64,000 bases of DNA, taken from contig PKWL01000119.1 of the NCBI GenBank assembly GCA_003133225.1, positions 1-64,000 of the forward strand. Reading direction: 5' to 3'. Below, one piece after another: positions 49,910 to 58,895 of this stretch. Each line of letters begins with the position of its first letter. The stretch's first letter is position 1. A program made the translations under genes and the position numbers. The DNA is from Janthinobacterium sp. (lineage in GTDB: Bacteria; Pseudomonadota; Gammaproteobacteria; Burkholderiales; Burkholderiaceae_D). Below the pieces are notes generated by a model, which worked only from the letters and a program-made list of their open reading frames with translations, was not told the DNA's origin and did not search any database.

Positions 49910-51043
49910 TTAGAATTTGTGGCGCAGGCCGATTGCCAAACCGGTGCGGTGTGACGCAGCATCGGCGTCGCCTGCGCCGAGGCTGGCACCGGCAAACGGC
50001 ATAACCCCATTGAGGTCATTGATTTCAGCGCCGCCCAGCGTTGTGCGATCGATGGCGGCATACACATCCGTGCGCTTGGACAGGTTGTAATCAGCGATCG
50101 CATACGCGGTCGAGATTCTGCCATTGTCGCCGAACGAATTGACGTCCTTGATCTTATCGTACATATAGCCGACTGTGAAGCCGAGAGCCGGGGTGGCTTG
50201 ATACAAGGCACCTACCGTCCACACGCCATCCTTGCGCTGTTGCGTATTGCCAGCGTTGGATGTCATGCTGGTGTTCGACAGCGGCTGGCCTAGACCACTG
50301 CCTCCCTTTTGGAAACCGGCATCACGCTTGGCTTCAAAGTACTGCAGGTACAAGGTGGCGGGGCCCGCGACAAACGATCCGCCCAGGCCGGCGAGCTTCA
50401 TCTTCGCATCATTGGCATCCGTGGACTGTTGAACAACGCCGCCAAAGCTCAAAGGACCTTGGGTATAGCTAAGTGCGCCGCCAACCGTTCTGCCGAGACT
50501 GTTGGTGCCCGCTTGTCCGCCCAGCGAATACGTGACTTCAGCCGTGACCGGGCCAAAACTCTTCGTGTATTTCAAGGTGTTGTCGAAACGGATCCCGTAG
50601 ATGAACGATTCCCATTCGTTTTCGTTGAAGTTGCCGATGCCCAGAGGATCGTAGTTCCCCAACAAGTCAAAAGCGACGCCGTACTGGCGTCCGGCGTCGA
50701 GCTCGCCCCAGGTAGTGTCCTTCAGACCGACGAAGGCTTGCCGGCCGAAGAGTTGCTTTTGCTGGTCAAACGAACCGTCGTTAGCAAAAAAGCCATTTTC
50801 CAACTGGAACACGGCGTAAGTTCCGCCGCCCATGTCTTCAGACCCTTTAAATCCGATGCGAGGGCCTTGGAACGCGCCTTCGGTCAAGACCGTCTGGTTG
50901 CCCAGTGCGCCAGTTGACGTCACCTGGTTGCTCGTGTAGCGAACGGCGGTATCAATCACGCCATACATCGTGACGTTCGATTGCGCTGATGCCGTGGACG
51001 AAATTGCGGCCAGTGCGGCCAGCGCCAGTATTGATTTTTTCAT
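49910..51043 (-). CDS. Outer-membrane general porin (beta-proteobacterial type)
   Basis: Trimeric beta-barrel porin of 377 residues. The signal peptide is MKKSILALAALAAISSTASA, followed by QSNVTMYGVIDTAVRY, the standard N-terminal strand of Burkholderiales porins. The C-terminal Phe in GLAIGLRHKF is the assembly signal recognised by the BAM complex. Loop 3 is probably in the GQAGTNSL / SFGGVVQQ region. The start at 51043 begins the signal peptide. The gene sits between livK and livH. Confidence 0.93.
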   Translation of the reverse strand: MKKSILALAALAAISSTASAQSNVTMYGVIDTAVRYTSNQVTSTGALGNQTVLTEGAFQGPRIGFKGSEDMGGGTYAVFQLENGFFANDGSFDQQKQLFGRQAFVGLKDTTWGELDAGRQYGVAFDLLGNYDPLGIGNFNENEWESFIYGIRFDNTLKYTKSFGPVTAEVTYSLGGQAGTNSLGRTVGGALSYTQGPLSFGGVVQQSTDANDAKMKLAGLGGSFVAGPATLYLQYFEAKRDAGFQKGGSGLGQPLSNTSMTSNAGNTQQRKDGVWTVGALYQATPALGFTVGYMYDKIKDVNSFGDNGRISTAYAIADYNLSKRTDVYAAIDRTTLGGAEINDLNGVMPFAGASLGAGDADAASHRTGLAIGLRHKF

Positions 51044-51173
51044 TGAAATAGTCTCTATAAAATTGATATAAATTTTCCAGCGCCGGGACAACACGCCCGG
51101 AACGCCGGAATTCCCTGCACTTTCGCATGAGCTGTTTAAAGGCTTTTGCAAAAAATTGAAGTTAAATGAAGAA

Positions 51174-52322
51174 TTACTTCATTACCGCCAGTTGTTGGCG
51201 TTTGCCATCTTTGAACGTATAGAGGGTCAAGGTGCCCTCTTTCATATCGCCTTTGGAGTCAAAGGCGATATTGCCGGTGACACCCTTGTAATGAATTTTT
51301 GCCAGCTCAGGCAGATACTTTGCCGGTTGGGCGGAACCCGCTTTTTGCATGGCGGCGACCATCGTCATGACGGCATCGTAGACATAAGGCGCATAAATTT
51401 GGACTTCGACGCCGAATTTTTTCTTATACGCGGCCTTGAAGTCTTCCATGCCTTTTTTCTGAGCCTCTTCCACGCCACCGGCTTCGGCGCAAGTGACCTG
51501 CCCATTCGACATTCCCTCGCCAGCCAAGGCCACCAAGCCTTCCGTGCAGATACCGTCGCCGCCCATCAGTTTCGCATGCAGACCCAGTTGTTTCATCTGA
51601 CGCAGCATGGGACCGGCAACCGCATCCATGCCGCCAAAGAAGACGACGTCCGGATTTTTGGCCTTGATGGAAGTTAAGATGGCGCTAAAATCAGTCGCCT
51701 TGTCCGTCGTGAACTGGCGCGCGACGATTTCCGACTTAGCCGATTTGGCTTTCACTCCTTTGATGAACTCTTCCGCCACCCCTTGGCCATAGGCGGTGCG
51801 GTCATCAATGACGGCGAACTTTTGCGCCTTTAGGTTTTGAACGGCGTAACGGCCCAAGGTCCCACCCAGCTGGCCATCATTGGCGACCACGCGAAAAGCC
51901 GTATTAAAGCCCTGTAAGGTGTATTTTGGATTGGTGGCGGAAGGAGAAATTTGTGGAATACCCGCTTCGAAATAAATTTTTGATGCGGGAATGGTGGTGC
52001 CGGAATTCAGATGGCCGATGACGCCATTGACTTTTTCATCGACTAATTTTTGGGCGACCGCGGTCCCTTGTTTAGGATCGCTACCATCGTCTTCGGCCAG
52101 AAGTTGAAACACCACTTTCTTGCCGCCGATGAGCGTACCTTTTGCGTTCAATTCATCAATGGCCATAATCGCGCCATTCTCGTTGTCTTTGCCCAGGTGG
52201 GCGATGGGACCGGTCAGTGGGCCAACTTCGCCGATCTTCACGACTTCCTGTGCGTACGCAGCACTTGCAAATGCGAAAGCAATGGCGCCAGCCAGTGGGA
52301 TCATTCGAGTTTTAAATTGCAT
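51174..52322 (-). CDS. livK: Branched-chain amino-acid ABC transporter substrate-binding protein
   Basis: Periplasmic binding protein of 382 residues. The signal peptide ends after the first 24 residues (AFAFASAAYAQE). The mature domain begins VVKIGEVGPLTGPIAHLGKDNENG, the type I periplasmic fold, and has SATNPKYTLQGFNTAFR near 132. A perfect AGGAGGT precedes the start at 52322. It delivers Leu/Ile/Val or a related amino acid to LivHMGF, from which it is separated by a porin gene. Confidence 0.95.
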   Translation of the reverse strand: MQFKTRMIPLAGAIAFAFASAAYAQEVVKIGEVGPLTGPIAHLGKDNENGAIMAIDELNAKGTLIGGKKVVFQLLAEDDGSDPKQGTAVAQKLVDEKVNGVIGHLNSGTTIPASKIYFEAGIPQISPSATNPKYTLQGFNTAFRVVANDGQLGGTLGRYAVQNLKAQKFAVIDDRTAYGQGVAEEFIKGVKAKSAKSEIVARQFTTDKATDFSAILTSIKAKNPDVVFFGGMDAVAGPMLRQMKQLGLHAKLMGGDGICTEGLVALAGEGMSNGQVTCAEAGGVEEAQKKGMEDFKAAYKKKFGVEVQIYAPYVYDAVMTMVAAMQKAGSAQPAKYLPELAKIHYKGVTGNIAFDSKGDMKEGTLTLYTFKDGKRQQLAVMK

Positions 52323-52365
52323 TACTACCTCCTGGGATTAAAAAACAAAGGAACTACAACAATTA

Positions 52366-52387
52366 CCTGTCCTTGAAAGCGGACAGG
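52366..52387 (-). promoter_or_regulatory. Stem-loop in the livK leader
   Basis: CCTGTCC / GGACAGG perfect stem with an eight-base loop, 44 bp upstream of the livK ATG and immediately followed by a short CTATC/GATAG pair. It could be part of a regulatory leader or promoter region. Role unknown. Confidence 0.35.
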
Positions 52388-53377
52388 CTATCTGGCAAAT
52401 CGGATAGCATGGCTGGTATGCACACGGTCATGGCGCCGCTCATTCAATAAATCGACAACCGCGAGATGCGCTGCCAGCGGGCCCGTCAGCGGTGCTGGCA
52501 CCGTTGCATGCAAGGCTATTAGCGCGGCGTTACGCAACCTCATGTTGTTCCATTGCACCTGATTCTTGTTATCGTCGCATTTTTATATTCGGCGGAACGC
52601 CCTATGGATTTCGCTGGCGCGGCGTCCAAAACTCCTAAGCCCGTTTAGCGGACTTCGCCTGCGCTTTAAAGTTTCCGTTAACGGCGGCGAAGCCAAATCA
52701 CGTTCACTCTAATTGCCCCGCATCGCCAAATCGTTGCGCCGGAGCCAAAAATCGCGACTACGTATGGCGCAACTTTTCGCAGCAAGGCCGCCGCTGCCAC
52801 GAAACGTAGAAAGCCAAATAGCGCTCGCCAACTGAGCGGTTTTTTGATGCAGCGCATTCGCCCCACTCGACTGGTCGCGCTCGCAGATCGGCTTTCTTAG
52901 CCAAAATAATGGTAGCAGATCTCATGGCATGAATACACGATTTTATGTGAAAGTATCATCGTCATGTCTCACAAAACAACATTATTGTGGCAAGACGAAA
53001 CAAAATGGTGGCCCCATTAACCGTCGAGGCGCCTGTTCGTTTATGCTGACGGCCTTTTCAGAAAAGACGGCATGAAATGAGGCGAGCGCCGCCAAAGCGA
53101 AGCGACTTCCAGTCGACGTTGTTTTGCCGTCGCTTCACTTGCTAAGTCCGTTGCACTCATGTTGAAACGACGGCAGAAGCGGCGGCGCGGGCCAAGAGTG
53201 CGATTGGGCAGCGGCCTTTTGATAAACGGCGGCGAAGTATTTTTTAGCTGGCAAGTTAATTGAAACGAATTTTCCCGACTGGGGCCGGGTCGGGCGGACA
53301 TAAGAATAGGCCCGCCGCCAATATAGATTGAGCGGGCTGCGCACCAGCGTGGACAAGGAAAAAACCGGCGACCGTTT

Positions 53378-53413
53378 GATACTGAGCCTGATACTGAGCC
53401 TGATACTGAGCTG
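53378..53413 (+). repeat. 12-bp tandem repeat (GATACTGAGCCT)
   Basis: Two full copies and a third with two terminal changes (GATACTGAGCTG). Length is a multiple of three, but it is not inside a credible gene. Confidence 0.85.
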
Positions 53414-53675
53414 CGCTCTGAAAGGCCCACGCGGGGCGGCACCGATCACGATCGTTTAGCTCGTCTCAATTGGTGACCAGCTCAAGCTGGAGACGGGGTT
53501 GGTTCATGCGCGTGGTGCTGGCTGCGCCGAACTTTGGGCAACCGAGCAAGGCAGCAGCCGGTCCCATCAATAAGCGCCAAAACTGCCAGATCATTTGCCG
53601 CCAGCTCTTAAGTGGGCGGCGCCAAGCTGCCGGGGGCGATAAAACCGTCAAACCAAGCCACCCGCCGGCGCCCGG

Positions 53676-54656
53676 CTAATTCGCGCCGTGCAAGGCCTTG
53701 CGGCCATTTTCCGAGACACCCGGCTTGGCGCCGTCCAAGCCTTTTGGCAGCGGGAAAGTGACGGATTCCTGCGCCCCGTCGAGCGTGCGCACGCTTTTTG
53801 CGCCGTACTCCTTCAATTGGTCGATCACGGCTTGCACCAGCACTTCCGGAGCCGACGCGCCCGCAGTCACGCCCACCCGCACCTTTCCTTCCAGCCAAAC
53901 CCGGTCGATTTGCGACGCGTTGTCCACCATGTGAGCTGGGGTGCCTTTTTTTTCGGCCACTTCGCGCAAACGATTGGAATTGGAGCTGTTCGGGCTACCC
54001 ACCACGATCACCAAATCCACTTGCGGCGCCATGAATTTAACGGCTTCCTGGCGGTTGGTCGTGGCGTAACAAATATCGCCTTTTTTCGGCTCGACGATAT
54101 TCGGGTAACGTTCTTTGAGGGCGGCGATGATGCCGGCCGTATCGTCCACCGACAAGGTGGTTTGCGATACATAGGCCAGCAAATCCGGATTGCCCACGTT
54201 CAGGCCGGCCACATCGGCTACCGTTTCAACCAGATGCATGCCGTGCTCGGTCTGACCCATGGTGCCTTCGACCTCGGGGTGGCCGTCGTGGCCAATCATG
54301 ATCACCTCGCGCCCCTCGCGCCGCATCTTGGCCACTTCCACATGCACCTTGGTCACCAAAGGACAGGTCGCATCGAAGATGTTCAAGCCGCGCGCTTCAG
54401 CCTCGGCCCGCACGGCTTTCGAGACGCCATGGGCGGAGAACACGAGCGTGTTGCCGGGCGGAACATCGTCGAGTTCCTCGATGAAGATCGCTCCCTTGTT
54501 GCGCAAATCGCTGACCACGTAGACGTTATGCACGATCTCATGGCGCACATAGATGGGCGCGCCAAATTGCTGCAAGGCGCGCTCAACAATTTCAATGGCC
54601 CGGTCCACGCCGGCGCAAAAGCCGCGCGGCTGGGCTAACAGAATTTCTTTGTCCAT
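53676..54656 (-). CDS. ispH: 4-hydroxy-3-methylbut-2-enyl diphosphate reductase
   Basis: Last enzyme of the methylerythritol phosphate pathway, an iron-sulfur protein of 326 residues that makes IPP and DMAPP. The three cluster cysteines are C14 (RGFCAGV), C98 (DATCPLV) and C196 (GDICYATT). GGAGG lies eight bases before the ATG. The C-terminal tail ([16 protein letters not shown]) is slightly long. It follows fkpB on the minus strand with a 32-bp gap, a pairing conserved in proteobacteria. Confidence 0.97.
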   Translation of the reverse strand: MDKEILLAQPRGFCAGVDRAIEIVERALQQFGAPIYVRHEIVHNVYVVSDLRNKGAIFIEELDDVPPGNTLVFSAHGVSKAVRAEAEARGLNIFDATCPLVTKVHVEVAKMRREGREVIMIGHDGHPEVEGTMGQTEHGMHLVETVADVAGLNVGNPDLLAYVSQTTLSVDDTAGIIAALKERYPNIVEPKKGDICYATTNRQEAVKFMAPQVDLVIVVGSPNSSNSNRLREVAEKKGTPAHMVDNASQIDRVWLEGKVRVGVTAGASAPEVLVQAVIDQLKEYGAKSVRTLDGAQESVTFPLPKGLDGAKPGVSENGRKALHGAN

Positions 54657-54688
54657 CGATAATCCTCCGTTGCGCGCTCGTTTGCTGC

Positions 54689-55144
54689 CTACAGCACCGC
54701 GATTAGTTTCACTTCAAAGGTGAGCGCCTGGCCAGCCAGTGGGTGATTGAAGTCAAACAGGGCCGAGTCGGCCTTCAGTTCGCGCAGCAAACCGGCGAAT
54801 TGACCGCCGCCGGGCGCTGCGAAGTTGACTAGGTCGCCGATCTTGTAGTCGGCCCCAGGCGCCGAATTTTCGTCCAGCGTGGCGCGCGTGACGAGCCGGA
54901 CCAAGTCCGGGTTACGCTCGCCGAAACCTTGGCCCGGCGCCAACTCGAAGGTGTGATGAGTGCCTTCAGGCAGTCCCATCAGGCAGTCCTCCAGAAACGG
55001 GGCCAATTGACCCTGTCCCAGCATCAACGTGGCCGGGTTTCCGCTAAAGGTGGTGACGATATCGGTACCAGCGCTCGTGGCTAGCCGGTAATGCAAGGTA
55101 AGGTAAGCGGACTTGGTGACGACGGCGGGTTGTGCGTTGGGCAT
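54689..55144 (-). CDS. fkpB: FKBP-type peptidyl-prolyl isomerase (SlpA/FkpB)
   Basis: Small prolyl isomerase of 151 residues of the SlpA/SlyD class. The start [21 protein letters not shown] at 55144 gives the usual FKBP length. [22 protein letters not shown] near 57-78 and [18 protein letters not shown] near 130-147 are family motifs. It has no His-rich tail, unlike SlyD. It precedes ispH in the same unit. Confidence 0.92.
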   Translation of the reverse strand: MPNAQPAVVTKSAYLTLHYRLATSAGTDIVTTFSGNPATLMLGQGQLAPFLEDCLMGLPEGTHHTFELAPGQGFGERNPDLVRLVTRATLDENSAPGADYKIGDLVNFAAPGGGQFAGLLRELKADSALFDFNHPLAGQALTFEVKLIAVL

Positions 55145-55566
55145 AATATTCCAAAAGCGTGCAAAAAACGATATTGTAAGCGACCTTGCCGCTGCGGTAT
55201 CGGCGCCCATCACAATTGCCGATCCAAAGCGGCGGCAAATTCGGGAAAATTGCAGCGCGGGGCCCGTAGCGCGCATTCTCCGGGTCGATCTGAACGTCGC
55301 CTGACGTCGCTAAGTTGACGGCGCGTGACCGGCATTTCCCCGTCCGTTTAACCGTTTGCTGGGCGCGGATGGGGCGCGGCAGCCAGCGCCAAGGCTGTGC
55401 GGACAGGCATTTGAGCGTGCTGGCCCGGGCGTGAAAACGATTTTTTAAAATGTTAAATAATGTAAAAAATTAAAGACACAATTGTTTTTCACAAGTCATT
55501 GATAAATCTAAGCTTTTTCTATATACTTGCGTTTTTCCAATTGTGGAAGTCCTTAAGGAGTGCGCC
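55145..55566. promoter_or_regulatory. Divergent region between fkpB and rpmB
   Basis: 422 bp without a gene. The right half is AT-rich and contains the strong rpmB promoter. The left half would serve fkpB-ispH. Confidence 0.6.
55499..55527 (+). promoter_or_regulatory. Sigma-70 promoter of rpmB-rpmG
   Basis: TTGATA (55499-55504) and TATACT (55522-55527) separated by 17 bp, with AT-rich sequence upstream, about 40 bp before the rpmB start. Confidence 0.75.
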
Positions 55567-55803
55567 ATGGCACGTGTTTGCCAAGTCACTGGGAAGAAGC
55601 CGATGGTCGGCAACAATGTTTCCCATGCAAACAACAAAACCAAACGTCGTTTTTTGCCTAACTTGCAAAATCGTCGAATTTTTGTTGAGTCTGAAAATCG
55701 CTGGGTCTCCCTGCGTTTGTCCAACGCCGGTCTGCGCGTCATCGATAAAGTCGGCATTGACGCCGTATTAGTCGACATGCGCGCACGTGGCGAAAAAGTC
55801 TAA
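55567..55803 (+). CDS. rpmB: 50S ribosomal protein L28
   Basis: Ribosomal protein of 78 residues starting [17 protein letters not shown], with the conserved [15 protein letters not shown] block near 25-39. AAGGAG stands just before the start at 55567. rpmG follows after 22 bp. Confidence 0.97.
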   Translation: MARVCQVTGKKPMVGNNVSHANNKTKRRFLPNLQNRRIFVESENRWVSLRLSNAGLRVIDKVGIDAVLVDMRARGEKV

Positions 55804-55825
55804 TTAGCAGAATAAAGGAGCTATC

Positions 55826-55993
55826 ATGGCAAAATCAGGCCGCGACAAAATCAAGTTAGAATCGACCGCCGGTACGGGTCACTTCTACACGACGACCAAA
55901 AACAAGCGTACCACGCCTGCAAAATTAGAGATGATGAAGTTCGATCCTAAAGCACGCAAGCACGTTACGTACAAAGAAACAAAGATCAAGTAA
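55826..55993 (+). CDS. rpmG: 50S ribosomal protein L33
   Basis: Ribosomal protein of 55 residues, [20 protein letters not shown] with [17 protein letters not shown] near 31-47. It is the zinc-independent form, as no CxxC pairs are present. AAAGGAG lies five bases before the ATG. It is co-transcribed with rpmB. Confidence 0.97.
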   Translation: MAKSGRDKIKLESTAGTGHFYTTTKNKRTTPAKLEMMKFDPKARKHVTYKETKIK

Positions 55994-56014
55994 TTCGATC
56001 TTTGCTTTTTTTGA

Positions 56015-56042
56015 CAAAAAGCCGCAGCGTTGCGGCTTTTTT
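56015..56042 (+). terminator. Rho-independent terminator of rpmB-rpmG
   Basis: AAAAGCCGCA / TGCGGCTTTT stem with a GCGT loop and a T run, about 22 bp after the rpmG stop. Confidence 0.9.
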
Positions 56043-56192
56043 GTTGGCAAAACCGTTTTGGCTTTGACCTCGCGCGTTGGGACGCCCCCCAATGCCGCAG
56101 CCGTCATGACGCAGGCAGCATTCGTCGAACCCCGCTTTATGTGCCGGCTAACGCGTGCGCGCAGCGGCAGACCGACGCAGCTTCCCAGGGCG

Positions 56193-57401
56193 TCAAGAAT
56201 AACTGCGCAATCGAAACGAAAATTCTTGCAAGGACGTGATGCCGGACGCTTCGGCGCGCGCGCACCAATCTTGCAATTGATGCAGCAATTGATCGCGCGT
56301 GCAGTGGGAACGCTCCCATATCACGCCTAGTTCGACGCGCATATGGTGCATGGTTTCGAGGACTTTGCTGTACTGAAACAATTCAGTCAATTGCTGCTGC
56401 TGCGGCGTTGCCAGCGTGCCCGGCTCGCGCTGCAACAGCTGGCGCGATGATTTCAGAAAGCGCGATTCAAGCGCCGCCATGCCTTTTAGTTGCATCATCT
56501 CTTCTTTCCACGCGTGCTTGACGGACTTGGCGTAGGTCGACATCACATCGTAACGGTTGGCGATGACCGATTGCAAAGTATCGAAATCTGCCACTAGCTT
56601 ACCTTGCAAGAACTTCGGCGCCGGCGCCCGCCTTTTCACCTTTGCCAGGCCCAGCGTTTCCAGAATGCGGATGTAGGCCCAGCCGATATCGATCTCATAC
56701 CATTTCGACGACAGTTTGGCTGAACTCGCGAATGTGTGGTGGTTGTTGTGCAGCTCCTCGCCGCCGATCAGAATGCCAAACGGAATGATGTTAGTGGCCG
56801 CATCCGCACAATCGTAGTTGCGATACCCCCAATAATGGCCGACGCCGTTGACGACGCCGGCTGCCATGACGGGCACCCACATCATTTGCACGGCCCATAC
56901 CGTGATGCCGATCGCGCCAAACAATGCCACGTTCAAAAACAGCAACAAGGTGATGCCCTGCCAGCTGTATTTCGTATACAGGTGGCGCTCAATCCAGTCC
57001 GATGGCGTGCCGCGGCCATATTTCTCCATCGTTTCAAGGTTCTTCGACTCGGCCCGATACAACTCGGCACCTTCCCAGAACACCTTCCTGATGCCGCGCG
57101 TGACCGGGCTGTGCGGATCTTCGTCGGTATCGCATTTGGCGTGGTGCTTGCGGTGAATCGCCGTCCATTCCTTGGTGACTTGACCGGTCGTCAGCCACAG
57201 CCAGAAACGGAAAAAATGACTTGGAATGGCGTGCAACTCCAAGGCCCGGTGAGCTTGATGCCGGTGCAAATAGATCGTCACACTAGCGATCGTTATGTGG
57301 GTAACCGCTAACGTGTAGAAAAACACTTGCCAGCCCGACAAACCAGTAATTCCCGTGTCTAAAAACACGAGAATGGCGTTTGCAATTGAACTATGAATCA
57401 T
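56193..57401 (-). CDS. Acyl-CoA desaturase-type fatty acid desaturase (delta-9 type)
   Basis: Integral membrane di-iron desaturase of 402 residues. The three histidine boxes are visible: HRHQAH near 45, HRKHH near 86 and HNNHH near 217. Hydrophobic segments flank the first and follow the second. The enzyme introduces a double bond into acyl chains and so affects membrane fluidity. The C-terminal 120 residues form a helical extension beyond the usual catalytic domain (VIANRYDVMSTYAKSVKHAW onward) that is typical of a proteobacterial subgroup. I chose the ATG at 57401 over the GTG one codon earlier. Confidence 0.92.
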   Translation of the reverse strand: MIHSSIANAILVFLDTGITGLSGWQVFFYTLAVTHITIASVTIYLHRHQAHRALELHAIPSHFFRFWLWLTTGQVTKEWTAIHRKHHAKCDTDEDPHSPVTRGIRKVFWEGAELYRAESKNLETMEKYGRGTPSDWIERHLYTKYSWQGITLLLFLNVALFGAIGITVWAVQMMWVPVMAAGVVNGVGHYWGYRNYDCADAATNIIPFGILIGGEELHNNHHTFASSAKLSSKWYEIDIGWAYIRILETLGLAKVKRRAPAPKFLQGKLVADFDTLQSVIANRYDVMSTYAKSVKHAWKEEMMQLKGMAALESRFLKSSRQLLQREPGTLATPQQQQLTELFQYSKVLETMHHMRVELGVIWERSHCTRDQLLHQLQDWCARAEASGITSLQEFSFRLRSYS

Positions 57402-57456
57402 CACGGCTCCGAAAAAAGTATGCCCTGTTTCCGGTCATCGCATCTTCAGAAGTCCG

Positions 57457-58833
57457 TTATGGCGCTTTCGATTGTACGCTCAAATGACTTTGCCCAACAC
57501 TTGCCTGCAACGGTGCTTCCGGGTCCGTAACGCCAGGCCATCGGGCGCCCGCCGCGCCGATGATCCTGAGCTCGCGCTGCGGATAGGGCACCGAGATCTG
57601 ATGGGCTTGCAATGTGCGCCAAATGGCGCGATTGACGTCCGACGATACCCCGCCGCGGCCATTTTCCGGGTCTTCGATCCAAAAGCCCAGTTCGAGCTCC
57701 AGTCCGTCTGGGCCAAAACGCTGCAGCGTTGCCACTGGCGGCTCTGACGAGGAAACGCGGTGGATCCCCGTGGCAGCCTCCACCAGCAGCTGCAAGACGA
57801 GATCTAAGTCGCTGTCATAGGCCACGCTGACCTGCGTTGCCACCCGCAACATCTTGTTCGACAGGGAAAAATTTTGCACCGGGCCCGACACCAGCATTTC
57901 ATTTGGCAATATGGATTCCACCCCGTCTAGTCCTTGCAAGACGGTGTAGCGCGTGTTGATATGGGTGACTCTTCCGGAATATTTCTCAACCGTGATCATG
58001 TCGCCTATGGTCAAGCTGCGGTCGAGCAAAATGATGAAGCCCGACACGTAGTTGCTGGCAATTTTCTGCAAGCCGAAACCGAGGCCGACCCCGAGCGCGC
58101 CGCCGAACACGGATAGCACGGTCAGGTCGATGCCCACTAGCGATAGACTAAGCAGCACCGACACTAGGATCAATAGGGCGCGCCCCATGCGCGCAAAGAC
58201 CACGCGCAGGGAAGAATGCATGCCCTCGACTCGCATCAGGCGCTCTTCCAGCGCCGCGCCCGCCCATAACGCTAGCATCAGCAATACGGCTACTGAGACC
58301 AGCGCCTGCAGGATCGTCGCAATGGAAATCTTGTTGCGCCCCAGGGGCAAGGTGGTGTCGTCGAGAAAGTCGAGCAAGTCCGGCCACAGACCGGTGATGT
58401 AGAGCGCCACCGTCAGCCAGACCAAGGAAGCAAATATTTTTTCGAACGCCAACATGGCGGCGCCGACGTGGCCGTGGCGGGAAAACACGCGGCGCAGCAG
58501 AAAAAAACCAAAACGGACGACGACTAGGGATCCGACCAGCGGCACCACCAGTTTTAGCAAATGTACATGCTGCCACTTGGCCAGAAAGTACCTAGTGATC
58601 GTCAGCAATAAGAAGATGATGAGGGGAGACAGGACCCGGGCAAAGCTTTCAACGCCAAAATTGACGGCCGCTGGCGACTGCGCGCGGCGGGCAAACCACG
58701 CGCGCAAGATGCGCGCCAGGGCCCAGCCCAGCGCGATGCACGCGAGAATCGCCCCGATTTGCCACATGACGCCGGGCGCGCGCATGTCGTCGCCAATGTC
58801 GGATAAGAAATCGAGGAGCGGTATCTGTTTCAT
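57457..58833 (-). CDS. MscS-type mechanosensitive ion channel
   Basis: Membrane protein of 458 residues. Several hydrophobic helices fill the first 270 residues. The pore helix region is VFGGALGVGLGFGLQKIASNYVSGFIILLDRS near 237-268, with the Gly/Ala spacing of MscS TM3. The cytoplasmic vestibule follows (GDMITVEKYSGRVTHINTRYTVL near 271). Such channels open on membrane tension to release solutes during hypo-osmotic shock. It is larger than E. coli MscS (286) by extra N-terminal helices. Confidence 0.92.
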   Translation of the reverse strand: MKQIPLLDFLSDIGDDMRAPGVMWQIGAILACIALGWALARILRAWFARRAQSPAAVNFGVESFARVLSPLIIFLLLTITRYFLAKWQHVHLLKLVVPLVGSLVVVRFGFFLLRRVFSRHGHVGAAMLAFEKIFASLVWLTVALYITGLWPDLLDFLDDTTLPLGRNKISIATILQALVSVAVLLMLALWAGAALEERLMRVEGMHSSLRVVFARMGRALLILVSVLLSLSLVGIDLTVLSVFGGALGVGLGFGLQKIASNYVSGFIILLDRSLTIGDMITVEKYSGRVTHINTRYTVLQGLDGVESILPNEMLVSGPVQNFSLSNKMLRVATQVSVAYDSDLDLVLQLLVEAATGIHRVSSSEPPVATLQRFGPDGLELELGFWIEDPENGRGGVSSDVNRAIWRTLQAHQISVPYPQRELRIIGAAGARWPGVTDPEAPLQASVGQSHLSVQSKAP

Positions 58834-58895
58834 CTAGGTCGCAAAGTGTTGAACGCTAAGCCCTTAGGCAAACTGGCGGGAGGCCGCCACCATGA

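Larger units (their letters stand above)
52323..53675. other. Gene-poor interval upstream of livK and downstream of ispH
   Basis: 1,353 bp with no convincing reading frame. Frames of 62 to 133 residues on the minus strand are Arg/Ser/Pro-rich shadows. The livK promoter must lie at the left end. The right half contains a 12-bp tandem repeat (53378-53413). The origin of the remaining sequence is unclear, possibly decayed genes. Confidence 0.55.

Noticed and set aside
52678-52866. 62-codon minus-strand frame
   Set aside because: No ribosome binding site and no convincing protein pattern beyond one hydrophobic patch.
53378-53413. Tandem repeat as a CRISPR array
   Set aside because: Repeats are contiguous with no spacers and only 12 bp long.
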